Assembly: GCA_964617955.1 (NCBI GenBank)
Contig: CAZTXB010000005.1
Coordinates: forward strand, 124,001-188,000
DNA: 64,000 bases
Direction: 5' to 3'
DNA from: JABWCE01 sp964617955
GTDB lineage: Bacteria > Bacteroidota > Bacteroidia > NS11-12g > UBA9320
This document shows, piece after piece, positions 35,754 through 45,230 of this stretch; the first letter of the stretch is position 1, and every line of letters begins with the position of its first letter. Below the pieces are notes generated by a model that did no database searches, had not been told where the DNA came from, and was given only the letters and a program-made list of their open reading frames with translations. Made by a program: the position numbers and the translations under genes.

Positions 35754-36869
35754 TTAATAATTTTTTATGACCTCCGAAAATTTAATGGCCACTGAGGTGC
35801 CTAAACAAAAGTTATCCCTTTTTGAACCCGATTGGGTTTTAAATATTTTGTCTTTGCTGTTAAACCATCGCCCTTCCAACCTGAAGAACAAATTCTTGCG
35901 GGGCTGGTAATCCAAATTCAAGGATATACCGCTTGTGCGAAAACCGTTTAGGGTTCCTGTAGGAATGATTATACCGGTCTTATCTTCATAATATTCTGCC
36001 CTGATGGCTGTTTTCCAATGATTTCCAATCAAAAATTGCGCAATAATTACCGGACTAAACCACATATTGTATCTGGAGCTGTTTTTTGACCTTTGTTGTG
36101 CTCCAATATCTAAACCTGCGATTAAACCAATTTTTTTACTGAATTGAAATTGGCCATAAAAATTATTGAAAAATCGCATGCGTCTTGTGGAGTCAGGATC
36201 GTCGGTGCCTATAAATGTGCTCCAATTTAAAGTTACTTTTTCATGGGTCACTACCCTGAATTGGGTGCCAAATGAAGGCAACGCATTTCCTTTTACCATT
36301 TGAATACGCTGCCATCCGTTACAAATTATGGCCATGAGCTCTATTTTTGCATTCGGCGTATACGTGAGTTTAACCCCTGTTAAATAATAGGGAGAGTTTT
36401 CTGCTAAAATCGACCGCGTCAAAGTCCAATTATCTGAGGAAATGGCACTTTCAAATCCAATATGCGAAGCAAAGACCCCGGCATCTATCCATAGGTTTTT
36501 ATGTTTAGTGAGCGAAATTCCGGCATTGGCTTCAAATATATTTTTTAGTATCGCAGGTTCCTTAGCATAATTATCCGTAGCATAAGTTCCTGCAAGCAGG
36601 GCTAGGTTTGCCCTGTATTTCTGATGTTGGGCTGAAATTTTAATGACTCCTAAATTCAGGTTGAATGCGTTGTGTCGGTTGTGATTGTAAAGGAAATTTT
36701 GCCGAAAATCTGTTGTAGGTTGGTTAAAATCGTACACATAAAAATTATCCATGTAAGCACTTAACTCGATTTCAGGTAATGTTACTTTCCCTGTATCCGA
36801 TTGGGCTATTAATTTAATTGGCCATAGAATTTCAATTGTTATGAGCAGTATTCCAAGGTAAATTCTCAT
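35754..36869 (-). CDS. Outer-membrane porin (BBP2/OmpL-like beta-barrel)
   Basis: A 371-residue barrel with a signal peptide (RIYLGILLITIEILWPIKLIAQ). Motifs resemble the putative beta-barrel porin-2 family: ISAYMDNFYVYDFN-type first strand, AGVFASHIGFESAISSDNW and SPYYLTGVKLTY. I prefer ATG 36869; a TTG at 36902 in frame would lengthen the signal peptide by 11 residues. It probably allows diffusion of small solutes. It is divergent from sucD over a long gap. Confidence 0.75.
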   Translation of the reverse strand: MRIYLGILLITIEILWPIKLIAQSDTGKVTLPEIELSAYMDNFYVYDFNQPTTDFRQNFLYNHNRHNAFNLNLGVIKISAQHQKYRANLALLAGTYATDNYAKEPAILKNIFEANAGISLTKHKNLWIDAGVFASHIGFESAISSDNWTLTRSILAENSPYYLTGVKLTYTPNAKIELMAIICNGWQRIQMVKGNALPSFGTQFRVVTHEKVTLNWSTFIGTDDPDSTRRMRFFNNFYGQFQFSKKIGLIAGLDIGAQQRSKNSSRYNMWFSPVIIAQFLIGNHWKTAIRAEYYEDKTGIIIPTGTLNGFRTSGISLNLDYQPRKNLFFRLEGRWFNSKDKIFKTQSGSKRDNFCLGTSVAIKFSEVIKNY

Positions 36870-37389
36870 TCTGGCTAACAGCTTTTTAATTGCGGATTGC
36901 AAATTTAAGAATCTTGAACTCCTTCCGGCTATTTAATTCACCAGAAATGCAATTCGTAGTATTTCCAATTTAAGACAAATCAAAATGGAAGCTGAGCCAT
37001 ATTGGTAAGCCTAGTCGCCACTTTGCCTTTTTCACATTAAATTTAACATTGACACCACTCATAAATCTTTGTTTATTGAAGAGCACTGAATTTCAAGTCA
37101 TGATGGAGAATTTTAAATCGTTCCTTTCTACTTCTTCTGCAATCAATAACCAGTTGGAGATAGTATGAGCGCGGAATACACCTTGGTTACATCTATTCCA
37201 ATAGCAATGCGATATGGCAAACGATTCTGTGCATGCTTTTCGCTGCCAAATCAGCTCAAGGTGAATTGTGTTCGATTGATAAAATTGACGGGTGTGCTTC
37301 TCATGCTTAACCGGTATATATTTATCTTAAGATCAAACCAAGTTCTCAATTCAAAATCTTACATTTGCCCCTCGATTTAAAAATCATCC
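36870..37389. other. 520-bp gap with possible gene remnant and sucD promoter
   Basis: The plus strand at 37100-37168 reads as a short peptide (MMENFKSFLSTSSAINNQLEIV) ending in TGA. The same frame continues with protein-like residues broken by further stops, which could be a decayed gene. TACATTTG at 37360-37367 matches the -7 consensus 22 nt before sucD. Nothing else was recognised. Confidence 0.35.
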
Positions 37390-38265
37390 ATGAGCGTTTT
37401 AGTCAATAAAAATTCAAAGGTTATCGTGCAAGGTTTTACGGGTACCGAAGGAACTTTCCATGCGTCACAAATGATAGAATACGGCACCAATGTTGTAGGA
37501 GGCGTTACGCCCGGCAAAGGTGGTCAAACCCATTTGGACCGGCCGGTTTTCAACACGGTAAAAGAGGCCGTTGAGAAGTCAGGTGCCAACGTATCCATAA
37601 TTTTTGTACCTCCACCTTTTGCCGCCGATGCGATCATGGAAGCAGCCGATGCAGGCATCGCTGTGATTGTTTGCATAACCGAAGGCATTCCGGTAAAAGA
37701 CATGATTCCTGTGAAAGCCTATATCAAAAAACGCAATTGCGTGCTTATTGGCCCCAATTGCCCTGGGGTGATTACCCCCGACGAAGCCAAGGTTGGCATC
37801 ATGCCGGGCTTTGTTTTTAAAAAGGGACGCATAGGCATAGTCTCTAAATCGGGCACGCTTACATACGAAGCGGCCGACCAAATTGTAAAAGCCGGTTTGG
37901 GTATCTCCACGGCCATTGGCATTGGAGGCGACCCCATCATCGGCACGCCAACCAAAGATGCTGTTGAACTGCTTATGAATGATCCGGAAACAGAGGCCAT
38001 TGTCATGATTGGAGAAATCGGTGGAAACTACGAAGCCGAGGCTGCACGCTGGATTAAGGAAACAGGTAATAAAAAAATAGTAGTGGGATTTATTGCAGGT
38101 CAAACGGCGCCTCCGGGTCGCCGAATGGGCCACGCCGGAGCGATTGTAGGCGGAGCCGATGATACAGCAGCTGCTAAAATGAAAATTATGGCTGAGTGCG
38201 GCATTTTTGTAGTTGAATCGCCTGCCGATATTGGAACACGCATGGTAGAGGCGTTGGCTAAATAG
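37390..38265 (+). CDS. sucD: Succinate--CoA ligase (ADP/GDP-forming) alpha subunit
   Basis: A 291-residue TCA-cycle subunit that binds CoA and carries the phosphohistidine intermediate. It shows the CoA-binding motif VQGFTGTEGTFHA, GGVTPGKGGQTHLDRPVFNT, IGPNCPGVI and SKSGTLTYEA. The active His is in RRMGHAGAIVGG (near residue 247). The beta subunit gene sucC is not adjacent, so the two subunits are encoded separately, which is not rare in Bacteroidota. Confidence 0.96.
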   Translation: MSVLVNKNSKVIVQGFTGTEGTFHASQMIEYGTNVVGGVTPGKGGQTHLDRPVFNTVKEAVEKSGANVSIIFVPPPFAADAIMEAADAGIAVIVCITEGIPVKDMIPVKAYIKKRNCVLIGPNCPGVITPDEAKVGIMPGFVFKKGRIGIVSKSGTLTYEAADQIVKAGLGISTAIGIGGDPIIGTPTKDAVELLMNDPETEAIVMIGEIGGNYEAEAARWIKETGNKKIVVGFIAGQTAPPGRRMGHAGAIVGGADDTAAAKMKIMAECGIFVVESPADIGTRMVEALAK

Positions 38266-38295
38266 GGCCTGCTCGAATTATTCGCTCAATTCCTT

Positions 38296-39552
38296 TTAAA
38301 AAATATACTGAACACCGTACATTCCTCCCAATCCCCCGAATTGTTTAGGCAATGCTAGGGCTTCCAGATGGTAAACTGCCATTTGAATAAACCATTGGCG
38401 ACTCAAGGCCCAATTGACCTCTGTGTTGAGATAATAACTGCCTCCAGCTCCTGCTGAAATACCCAACAACATTTTACTGCTTAAAAACTTCATGTATTTG
38501 ATTTCGCCTGTTGGCATAGCCAATGTACCATTATGGCGAAGCGAAAATTGATAATAGGCCGACTTTATTTTTGTGGTATAGTAAACAAAGGTTGCAGGCG
38601 CAATCCATACGGTTTTGTTCTGGTTTTCCTTTTTATTGGTAAGCTGATTTGTAAATGAGTCGAGTTGGCTTTTGAAGTAGCCATCCTCGCCCAGCCTTCC
38701 TATTTGAGGTATATACACCCCATCAAAGGTGTATTCTCCATTAGCGGTATAGGTGGTGACCTTCTTATTGAAATTGGCAAAGCCTGAATTGGATAGACTG
38801 AAACCCCATATCCTATCTTTGCTGAGTCTCTGGTTAAACGCAAGGTCAAGCCCTAAACCCAAACCCTGCTTTGAGGGAAACTTGCTTCGGGCAAAAATCG
38901 CGTCGTAATTGGCCCCTATCTCTACCGAATCTTCGTTGCCTTCGATATAATTTCTTTCAAAGGTTCTGATGCTTTCAAATTTTACGGCCTGAATGATGTT
39001 TAGGGCAACACTGAAATTGTAAGGATGCTCAGCCTTCTCGTCATGGTAGTACAAACCTCCTCCCATTTTGTTGAGTTGTAAATTGTTATAACTCGAATTG
39101 CTGAAATCATAGCGGGTTGAATCGGTGTTACCTTTAAAAATCAGCTTCATGGCTCCCTTGGTCACATTGGCGTAGGAGCGCCCTTCATTTCCGGTAACCA
39201 AAAACCAATGCAGGTTTGATTTGTTCAAGGCCTTAGCCTCGAGATTGGTGAATTTCAGTTCATTGAAACGGTCGAATTGAACTCTTTTATTTTTATCGGA
39301 TTTTAGGTTGTGATCGATGACCTCCTTTTCCAATCTTTTTCCAAAAACAAAGGGATACATGAATTGATTGTTTATTCCTTTGCCCGAAAGCATGGCGCTT
39401 CCCTGAATACTGAGCACACGGGCAGGCTCAAAGGTTTTGTAAGGATTTGCATACCAGGCCGTAAATCGATTCCATTGACTCGAATCGGTGTTTTGTGAAA
39501 AGGCAGAAAATGAAATTAATAGAGCGCTTAGCAGACTAGTAGCCTTGTTCAT
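38296..39552 (-). CDS. Outer-membrane beta-barrel protein, DUF5723-like
   Basis: A 418-residue protein with a signal peptide (KATSLLSALLISFSAFSQ) and alternating amphipathic strands ending in aromatic YGVQYIF, the mark of an outer-membrane barrel. The layout resembles DUF5723 proteins (NKATSLL...GLGLGLDLAFNQRLS, WGFSLSNSGF), but the family call is tentative. An ATG two codons earlier (39558) is equally possible. The start lies inside the 3' end of the upstream lipoprotein gene, so both are probably translated from one mRNA and act together. Confidence 0.65.
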   Translation of the reverse strand: MNKATSLLSALLISFSAFSQNTDSSQWNRFTAWYANPYKTFEPARVLSIQGSAMLSGKGINNQFMYPFVFGKRLEKEVIDHNLKSDKNKRVQFDRFNELKFTNLEAKALNKSNLHWFLVTGNEGRSYANVTKGAMKLIFKGNTDSTRYDFSNSSYNNLQLNKMGGGLYYHDEKAEHPYNFSVALNIIQAVKFESIRTFERNYIEGNEDSVEIGANYDAIFARSKFPSKQGLGLGLDLAFNQRLSKDRIWGFSLSNSGFANFNKKVTTYTANGEYTFDGVYIPQIGRLGEDGYFKSQLDSFTNQLTNKKENQNKTVWIAPATFVYYTTKIKSAYYQFSLRHNGTLAMPTGEIKYMKFLSSKMLLGISAGAGGSYYLNTEVNWALSRQWFIQMAVYHLEALALPKQFGGLGGMYGVQYIF

Positions 39553-41605
39553 AAACAAAATTGCCTTTTAGTTTTACTCCGAATTTGTAATGACTGTAAA
39601 TTTTATAACGGTTGCCCCCGGGGGTTTCAAAATGGGCTTTAATCCTTATCTTTTTGGCAAACTTAATGCTCTGCATTTTAGAGGCCGGCATTTCAATAAA
39701 CAATTGTGAGATTACCGGACTAACTACCACACCACTTACATCAATTATTCCCGGCAATACCCTCTGCATTTTCCCCGGCTCGTATAAGGTGGCGAGCACT
39801 TCATTGTTCTCACTTAAAAATTCCACATCGCATCCGGCTTCAAAAGGAAAACCATTGCTTATATCAAGCCTGAGAACGCCGCTTTTTATGTTCTCTGAAT
39901 TTTTAAAGCCTGCGAAATTAAAAGGCTGGACCTGACTTAAATCCAGTCCGTCGGAACCGAATTGTACCGGCATTTCCAAACGGAGTTTTGCAACCAATTT
40001 GCTGGTATCAAATACGAAATCGGTATGATTTTCAGAGCCCCTTTTTCTCACTTCCATGCTGAATTTTGAATCCAGTCGGTCGGGCAAATTTTCTAAAAAC
40101 TGTTTGAGGTTCGAATTGGAGGTAGTAAAATTCATCCCGTAATAAAAAGGAATAAAGGGGGCGTTTTTGGCCCTGTCGATAAGAAAAGTTGGAGGCAAGG
40201 CTGTGGAGCTCAGTTTGACCGATTTATTGGTTCTGGTATTTACCGACGTGATGTTGTCGACCGTAATATCGGCCTGTATGGCAAAGGTATTCTTAAACAA
40301 GAGCGACATTTTTACATCTTCCAGACTGATATTCCCCTTCACATTTTCAAAAAATTTAACCGGCTGCTGCTCGTCGAAAGTGAAAAAATGAATGCCGAAA
40401 TCGCCAATGGCCAATTTAGGCTTGATCTCAACCAATCCAAAACGAATGTAAACCGAATCTTTTAGCGATAAGGTTCTTTCTATGCCGGTGTATTCAATAC
40501 GGGCCGTAAACTCACTATACACGGTATTCCAGCGGTAGGGTATGGTATCCATGTTTTTGCCTTTCATAAACACCTGGTAATTATCGAGAGGGAATTTTTT
40601 TACCACCTTCGAGTACCCGCCCGAGGTTGCCGGTGGCACTTTCACAGTTTGATGAACAAATTTCTTATTATCGAAATTTTGCATGGAATGAGGTATCTTG
40701 TAATCCAAAATAATCTCTTCCTTTACATTGCTGTACACCTCCATCACCACAAAACCGGAATTGATTTCCATATAGGTCACTTGTGCCCCGCCCAAATTGT
40801 ATTGTATTTCCTGATTCTCCTGTATCAGATTTTGTGCCGGGAAAACCGCCGTGGCATATTCGAGTTCTAAATCCCGGATGCTCAAATCGAGACGAATGCC
40901 CTCCTTAGAATTGATAAGCACAGGACTTGGACTTGCCAAAGTTTTTATGCGCTTTACTACACCCACCAAAATGCCGTCAATTTTTTTCCCGGCAAGTGAT
41001 TTGGTGGTCATTACGGAAGTATTAGGCTTTACATTTAAGAACGAATCGTAAATGATAATTTGATTGTCGCCTTTGTTGAGAAGCTGAAACACAATTTTTT
41101 CAGCCTCAACCGGCAAATCGTTGCTCAGCACCATATCGATAAACCCGGCTTTGAATTTTGCCTGTTTAAAAAATTGCTTGGTCACATCAATTTCTTGCTT
41201 GTTGGCCGAACCATCCTGATCAAAAGCAGGTAAGGTTTGGGTTTGTCCATCCAATAACTTGGAAAGGGGATAAATTTCACCCAGGGTGATGGTATCGGAA
41301 AGCGCGCGGTTATCAAGTACAATTTTAGAAAGGGTCACTGACTTCTCCTGTAAAGTATCCGGCACCTTGAGGTAATCGTTTACGCTGTCCATTAAAAGGG
41401 TATAATCGTAAACCAAGTCCAGGCTGTTGTCAGATTTTTTTACCAGCAGACTGTCACCCACCAAATCGCCAAGGTCGAGTTCGGTATGGGCAATTGGGGT
41501 GGCATATTCCGCCTCCCAGGTGGCCTGTATATCGGGCTTGCAAGCCCAATGGAAAAGCATTCCAAAAATCCAAACCCAAGCCGATATTTTTATTTTTTTA
41601 TCCAA
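39536..41605 (-). CDS. Uncharacterised large lipoprotein
   Basis: A 689-residue protein with a lipoprotein signal: a hydrophobic helix (SAWVWIFGMLFHWAC) and lipobox Cys at about residue 22, followed by KPD. The rest is beta-rich with many short repeats of a type seen in surface Ig-like or LEA-like folds (e.g. VEAEKIVFQLLNKGDNQIIIYDSFL; ISNGFPFEAGCDVEFLSENNEV). I do not recognise a named family. It overlaps the next gene, an outer-membrane barrel, by 17 nt, suggesting a lipoprotein-barrel complex. Confidence 0.7.
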   Translation of the reverse strand: MDKKIKISAWVWIFGMLFHWACKPDIQATWEAEYATPIAHTELDLGDLVGDSLLVKKSDNSLDLVYDYTLLMDSVNDYLKVPDTLQEKSVTLSKIVLDNRALSDTITLGEIYPLSKLLDGQTQTLPAFDQDGSANKQEIDVTKQFFKQAKFKAGFIDMVLSNDLPVEAEKIVFQLLNKGDNQIIIYDSFLNVKPNTSVMTTKSLAGKKIDGILVGVVKRIKTLASPSPVLINSKEGIRLDLSIRDLELEYATAVFPAQNLIQENQEIQYNLGGAQVTYMEINSGFVVMEVYSNVKEEIILDYKIPHSMQNFDNKKFVHQTVKVPPATSGGYSKVVKKFPLDNYQVFMKGKNMDTIPYRWNTVYSEFTARIEYTGIERTLSLKDSVYIRFGLVEIKPKLAIGDFGIHFFTFDEQQPVKFFENVKGNISLEDVKMSLLFKNTFAIQADITVDNITSVNTRTNKSVKLSSTALPPTFLIDRAKNAPFIPFYYGMNFTTSNSNLKQFLENLPDRLDSKFSMEVRKRGSENHTDFVFDTSKLVAKLRLEMPVQFGSDGLDLSQVQPFNFAGFKNSENIKSGVLRLDISNGFPFEAGCDVEFLSENNEVLATLYEPGKMQRVLPGIIDVSGVVVSPVISQLFIEMPASKMQSIKFAKKIRIKAHFETPGGNRYKIYSHYKFGVKLKGNFVYEQGY

Positions 41606-41760
41606 TGACTATTAATTTGGTAAAAATCATTCAAATATTTGACTCTTACAAATGCTTTGTTATTGTTGACGTTGAACTGTGTATAATCTGACGGCAATTG
41701 TTAATTTGTCGATTTTAATTGCATAAAATCTAAAACAATTAACGGAAGTTTGCATTTAAA

Positions 41761-42423
41761 GTGTCGTCGCATCATTTTGTTAAAGAAAATCAGGAACCTG
41801 CGCTCATCATAGCCAATGGCCTTGCCTGCAATATGGATTTGCTTGGCCAATTGCTCGAATGGAGCCCTTATGTGGTGGTATTGGACGGCGCTTGTGAAAA
41901 GGTATTAAGCCTTGGGGTAAAATTTGATGTGCTTCTGGGTGATTTCGACCGCATTGATCCAGGGGAAATGGACCTCTCGGCCCAATCGGATATAGAAATA
42001 ATAAACACCCCCGACCAGAGTAAAACCGATTTGGAAAAAGCCCTGGATTTACTCATTCAAAAGGGGCATAAGGCCGTCAATGTTATTTGGGCCACCGGCT
42101 TGAGAATGGATCACACCTTTAACAACATCTGTACCTTGGCCAAATACCACGGAAAAATAAATGCCGTTATTCACGACGACCATTCAAAAGTTATGGTGCT
42201 CCCCAAGCGCTTTTCTAAATATTACCCCAAAGGTCAAATCATTTCACTTTTTGCCTTGAATGAAGTAACCGGTATTCAAACGGATGGTTTGCTGTACAAT
42301 CTTCAAAACGAATCGCTTTCTATTACTGGCAGGTCAGGCTGTAGCAACGCATGTATGCATGACGGAATGGTGAATATTGATTATGCCGAAGGGCTATTAA
42401 TCTTCATGGAATGCAAGGATTAG
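41761..42423 (+). CDS. thiN: Thiamine pyrophosphokinase
   Basis: A 220-residue enzyme making thiamine pyrophosphate from thiamine and ATP. The catalytic Asp-rich motifs are visible: VVLDGACEKV, LLGDFDRID, TPDQSKTDLEKAL and ATGLRMDHTFNNI. The C-terminal beta-sandwich binds thiamine (GLLYNLQNESLSITGRSGCSNA). The start codon is GTG at 41761, with no ATG nearby. It overlaps the following methyltransferase gene by 13 nt. Confidence 0.9.
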   Translation: MSSHHFVKENQEPALIIANGLACNMDLLGQLLEWSPYVVVLDGACEKVLSLGVKFDVLLGDFDRIDPGEMDLSAQSDIEIINTPDQSKTDLEKALDLLIQKGHKAVNVIWATGLRMDHTFNNICTLAKYHGKINAVIHDDHSKVMVLPKRFSKYYPKGQIISLFALNEVTGIQTDGLLYNLQNESLSITGRSGCSNACMHDGMVNIDYAEGLLIFMECKD

Positions 42424-43451
42424 AAAAGCCTGCATTGGCATCCTTTATCGAACAATTGAGACAGCTCGATTTAAATCGGCTGCAATTGTCGGCCTATAAC
42501 ACCATTTACCTAAAAAAGCATTTAAACGAAGTGCACTATTCGGTGTGTTTGGCGCTTCAAATTATAGAGCTTGGAACCCATAAGCTCAAAGTGCCGAAAG
42601 ATGAATTGCGCATCGTTGAAATTGGCGGAGGCACAGGCATTCTGACTCTTTTGGCCCTACATCTCGGTTATAAAAACACCATTTACAGCGACGTGTATGA
42701 AGACAGCTGCCTAGATTTTAAAAAATTAGCATTGGCCATGGATCTGCATCCTCTGGATATTGTAAGGGGTAGTATTGAGGAAGTGGCTGCCAAACATAGC
42801 GAACCTGTTCATTTAATTGTAAGTCGTGATGTGGTGGAGCATATTTACAAGCCTGACTTGTTTTTTAAAAATTGTGTATTATTCTATAAACATGCCGTTC
42901 ATGTACACAACACTTCGGCCAATAAGTACAATATTTTTAAAAGAAAGTATTTTAAAAAACTTCACCACAAGGACGAATGGGAAGGCAATCCGGATCAATT
43001 CAAACCCGGAGACTCTGTTGAACCGTTTTTTGAATTGAGGAAAAAATTTATTCAATCCCACTTTCCCGACCTTTCGGGCACAGAGCTCATTTATTTAAGT
43101 TCACTTACACGTGGTGAAACCTATGCCGACATTCAATCAGAAGTAGAAAATTATTTAAATAACCAAAAGCCTGTTTTTGAAAATATAGGCAGCAATACTT
43201 GCGACCCTGCCACGGGAAATTGGTCGGAACACTTAATGAGTTTGAAGCAGTATGAATCTTTTGTTAAATCAAGGCGTTACAGAACCCGTTGGCATTTTTC
43301 TCCCTATGATGTTTGGAGCCATACAGGCTTAAACAAATTAATTCGTCAAATTTTAAATAGGATGATACAATTGCTTGGCCATCAGGCCAAGTGGATTGCG
43401 CCGGCCATCATCATGGTTGCCCGGCCAAAAGCAATTAGCGCGAATAATTAG
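42411..43451 (+). CDS. Class I SAM-dependent methyltransferase
   Basis: A 346-residue protein with a Rossmann methyltransferase core. Motif I is VEIGGGTGILTLLAL near residue 67, an acidic residue (YSDVYEDS) ends strand 2, and LIVSRDVVEHIYKPDLFF corresponds to motif IV. The C-terminal 150 residues are family-specific and of unknown fold. Acceptor unknown. The start overlaps the thiN end by 13 nt and the 3' end overlaps the convergent guaB end by 17 bp. Confidence 0.8.
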   Translation: MQGLEKPALASFIEQLRQLDLNRLQLSAYNTIYLKKHLNEVHYSVCLALQIIELGTHKLKVPKDELRIVEIGGGTGILTLLALHLGYKNTIYSDVYEDSCLDFKKLALAMDLHPLDIVRGSIEEVAAKHSEPVHLIVSRDVVEHIYKPDLFFKNCVLFYKHAVHVHNTSANKYNIFKRKYFKKLHHKDEWEGNPDQFKPGDSVEPFFELRKKFIQSHFPDLSGTELIYLSSLTRGETYADIQSEVENYLNNQKPVFENIGSNTCDPATGNWSEHLMSLKQYESFVKSRRYRTRWHFSPYDVWSHTGLNKLIRQILNRMIQLLGHQAKWIAPAIIMVARPKAISANN

Positions 43452-44907
43452 GAGCTTCCTGAGTGATGGCAATATCGTGAGGGTGGCTTTCACGAATTCC
43501 AGAAGAGGTAATTTTCGTAAACTTTGCAGTTTTAAGTTCTTCAATGGTTTTCGCGCCACAATACCCCATCCCGGCCCTCAAACCTCCAACGTATTGGTAC
43601 ATCACTTCCGATAACTGCCCCTTAAACGGTACCATTCCGACGATGCCCTCCGGCACCAGTTTGGCAATTTCTTCTTCGGCATCCTGAAAATAACGGTCTT
43701 TAGACCCATCTTTCATCGCATCAATAGAGCCCATACCTCGGTATGATTTCACCTTTCGGCCTTCATAAATGATGGTTTCTCCCGGCGACTCATCGGTGCC
43801 TGCAAATAATGACCCGGCCATGATGCTGTCAGCCCCTGCCACGATTGCCTTTACAATATCGCCGCTGTAACGGATGCCTCCGTCGCTGATAATTGGAACC
43901 CCACTGCCTTTGATGGCCTCGGCGCATTCAATCACTGCAGAAAGTTGCGGTACGCCTATGCCGGCAATGACCCTGGTGGTACAAATGGAACCCGGACCAA
44001 CCCCAACCTTTACGGCATCAGCCCCGGCGTCTACCAAAGCCTTTGCAGCCTCTCCGGTTGCTATATTGCCAACGATGATAGGGAGGTCGCCATACTGTTT
44101 TTTAATTTTTTTAAGCTCATTCATCACCCCTTTGCTGTGCCCATGTGCCGTATCGAGGGTAATAACATCAATATCCTGTTCAACAAGGGCCGCTACCCTT
44201 TCTAAAGTATCGGAGGTTATGCCCACTGCCGCGCCAACCAGTAAACGGCCAAATTTGTCTTTGCACGCGTGTGGATGGTTTTTAATATTTTGGATGTCCC
44301 TGAAGGTAATCAGTCCTTTTAAAATGCCTTCCTTATCGATAACGGGTAACTTTTCAATGCGGTGTTTCTGCAAAATCTCCATGGCCATTTGCAAATCGGT
44401 ACCAACATCAGCGGTAATGAGGTTATCCTTGGTCATGACTTCGGCCACTTTTCGGCTCATGTCAGTTTGGAATCGCAAATCGCGGTTGGTTAATATGCCC
44501 TTCAATTTTCGATTTTCATCAACTATAGGTATGCCTCCAATACGGTAGTCTTTCATCACCTGCAGGGCCTCACCCAAAGTTGCCGAAACCGATAAGGTCA
44601 CCGGATCTTTAATCATGCCGCTCTCCGAGCGCTTGACTTTCTTTACTTCAGCAGCCTGTCGCTCGATGCTCATGTTTTTATGGATGAAGCCCAAGCCTCC
44701 CGCGCGGGCCATGCTAATGGCCATACGCCCCTCTGTTACGGTATCCATCGCAGCACTCAAAATAGGCACATTGATTTCAAGTGTTCGGGTGAGTTTGGTA
44801 CGGGTAATCACTTCGCGGGGCAGTACTTCCGAATAACGCGGCAATACCAATACATCGTCAAAAGCAAGTCCTTCGTAAAGAATTTTATTGGAGAGAAAGT
44901 CAGACAT
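43435..44907 (-). CDS. guaB: Inosine-5'-monophosphate dehydrogenase
   Basis: A 490-residue enzyme for the first committed step of GMP synthesis (IMP to XMP, NAD-dependent). A TIM barrel (FDDVLVLPRYSEVLP at the N-terminus) is interrupted by two CBS domains at about residues 95-205 (MTKDNLITADVGTDLQMAM). The catalytic Cys is in GPGSICTTRVIAG near residue 306, with the flap RYFQ after DGSKD and a C-terminal GGLRAGMGYCGA. TAACTTTG at 44944-44951 on the minus strand is a likely -7 box about 37 nt upstream. Confidence 0.97.
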   Translation of the reverse strand: MSDFLSNKILYEGLAFDDVLVLPRYSEVLPREVITRTKLTRTLEINVPILSAAMDTVTEGRMAISMARAGGLGFIHKNMSIERQAAEVKKVKRSESGMIKDPVTLSVSATLGEALQVMKDYRIGGIPIVDENRKLKGILTNRDLRFQTDMSRKVAEVMTKDNLITADVGTDLQMAMEILQKHRIEKLPVIDKEGILKGLITFRDIQNIKNHPHACKDKFGRLLVGAAVGITSDTLERVAALVEQDIDVITLDTAHGHSKGVMNELKKIKKQYGDLPIIVGNIATGEAAKALVDAGADAVKVGVGPGSICTTRVIAGIGVPQLSAVIECAEAIKGSGVPIISDGGIRYSGDIVKAIVAGADSIMAGSLFAGTDESPGETIIYEGRKVKSYRGMGSIDAMKDGSKDRYFQDAEEEIAKLVPEGIVGMVPFKGQLSEVMYQYVGGLRAGMGYCGAKTIEELKTAKFTKITSSGIRESHPHDIAITQEAPNYSR

Positions 44908-45230
44908 GGCAAATAATATTAATTGAGGTAATTATTTGCGGTGCAAAGTTAATGGATTGAAGTGTAAAAAAAAATTGAATTCACTTGCTGTTCCGGAGGA
45001 GGATGTCTGACCAGTCTTTAATGGTTATTTATTTAAAAATCTAAACACCTCATTTTTATATTAACCTTGATATAAGGGCTTAATCAATCCTAGCCTCTAA
45101 AAACCCAATAATTCATGATTTTTGATTAAAAATTGGACAAAATCAAACAATTTTCGCTCATTTTTATCCAATTTTGTCAAAAAAACTCATAAATTAAATT
45201 ATTTTCGCCCTTCGAATTATTTCGATAATT
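44908..45230. promoter_or_regulatory. Divergent guaB/accB control region with inverted repeat
   Basis: A 323-bp AT-rich region between guaB (minus) and accB (plus). It contains AAAATTGGA at 45129-45137 and its inverted copy TCCAATTTT at 45167-45175, extended by GACAAAAT (45136-45143) and ATTTTGTC (45171-45178). This could be an operator. TTTG (45173-45176) and TATTTTCG (45199-45206) form a one-mismatch promoter-like pair before accB. The guaB -7 box lies at 44944-44951. Confidence 0.4.

Noticed and set aside
37165..37380. 71-codon frame upstream of sucD
   Set aside because: Composition is not protein-like, it crosses the probable sucD -7 box and has no recognisable motif.
43874..44548. 224-codon plus-strand frame opposite guaB
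   Set aside because: It is the complement of guaB's catalytic and CBS domains; long antisense frames arise from codon bias there.
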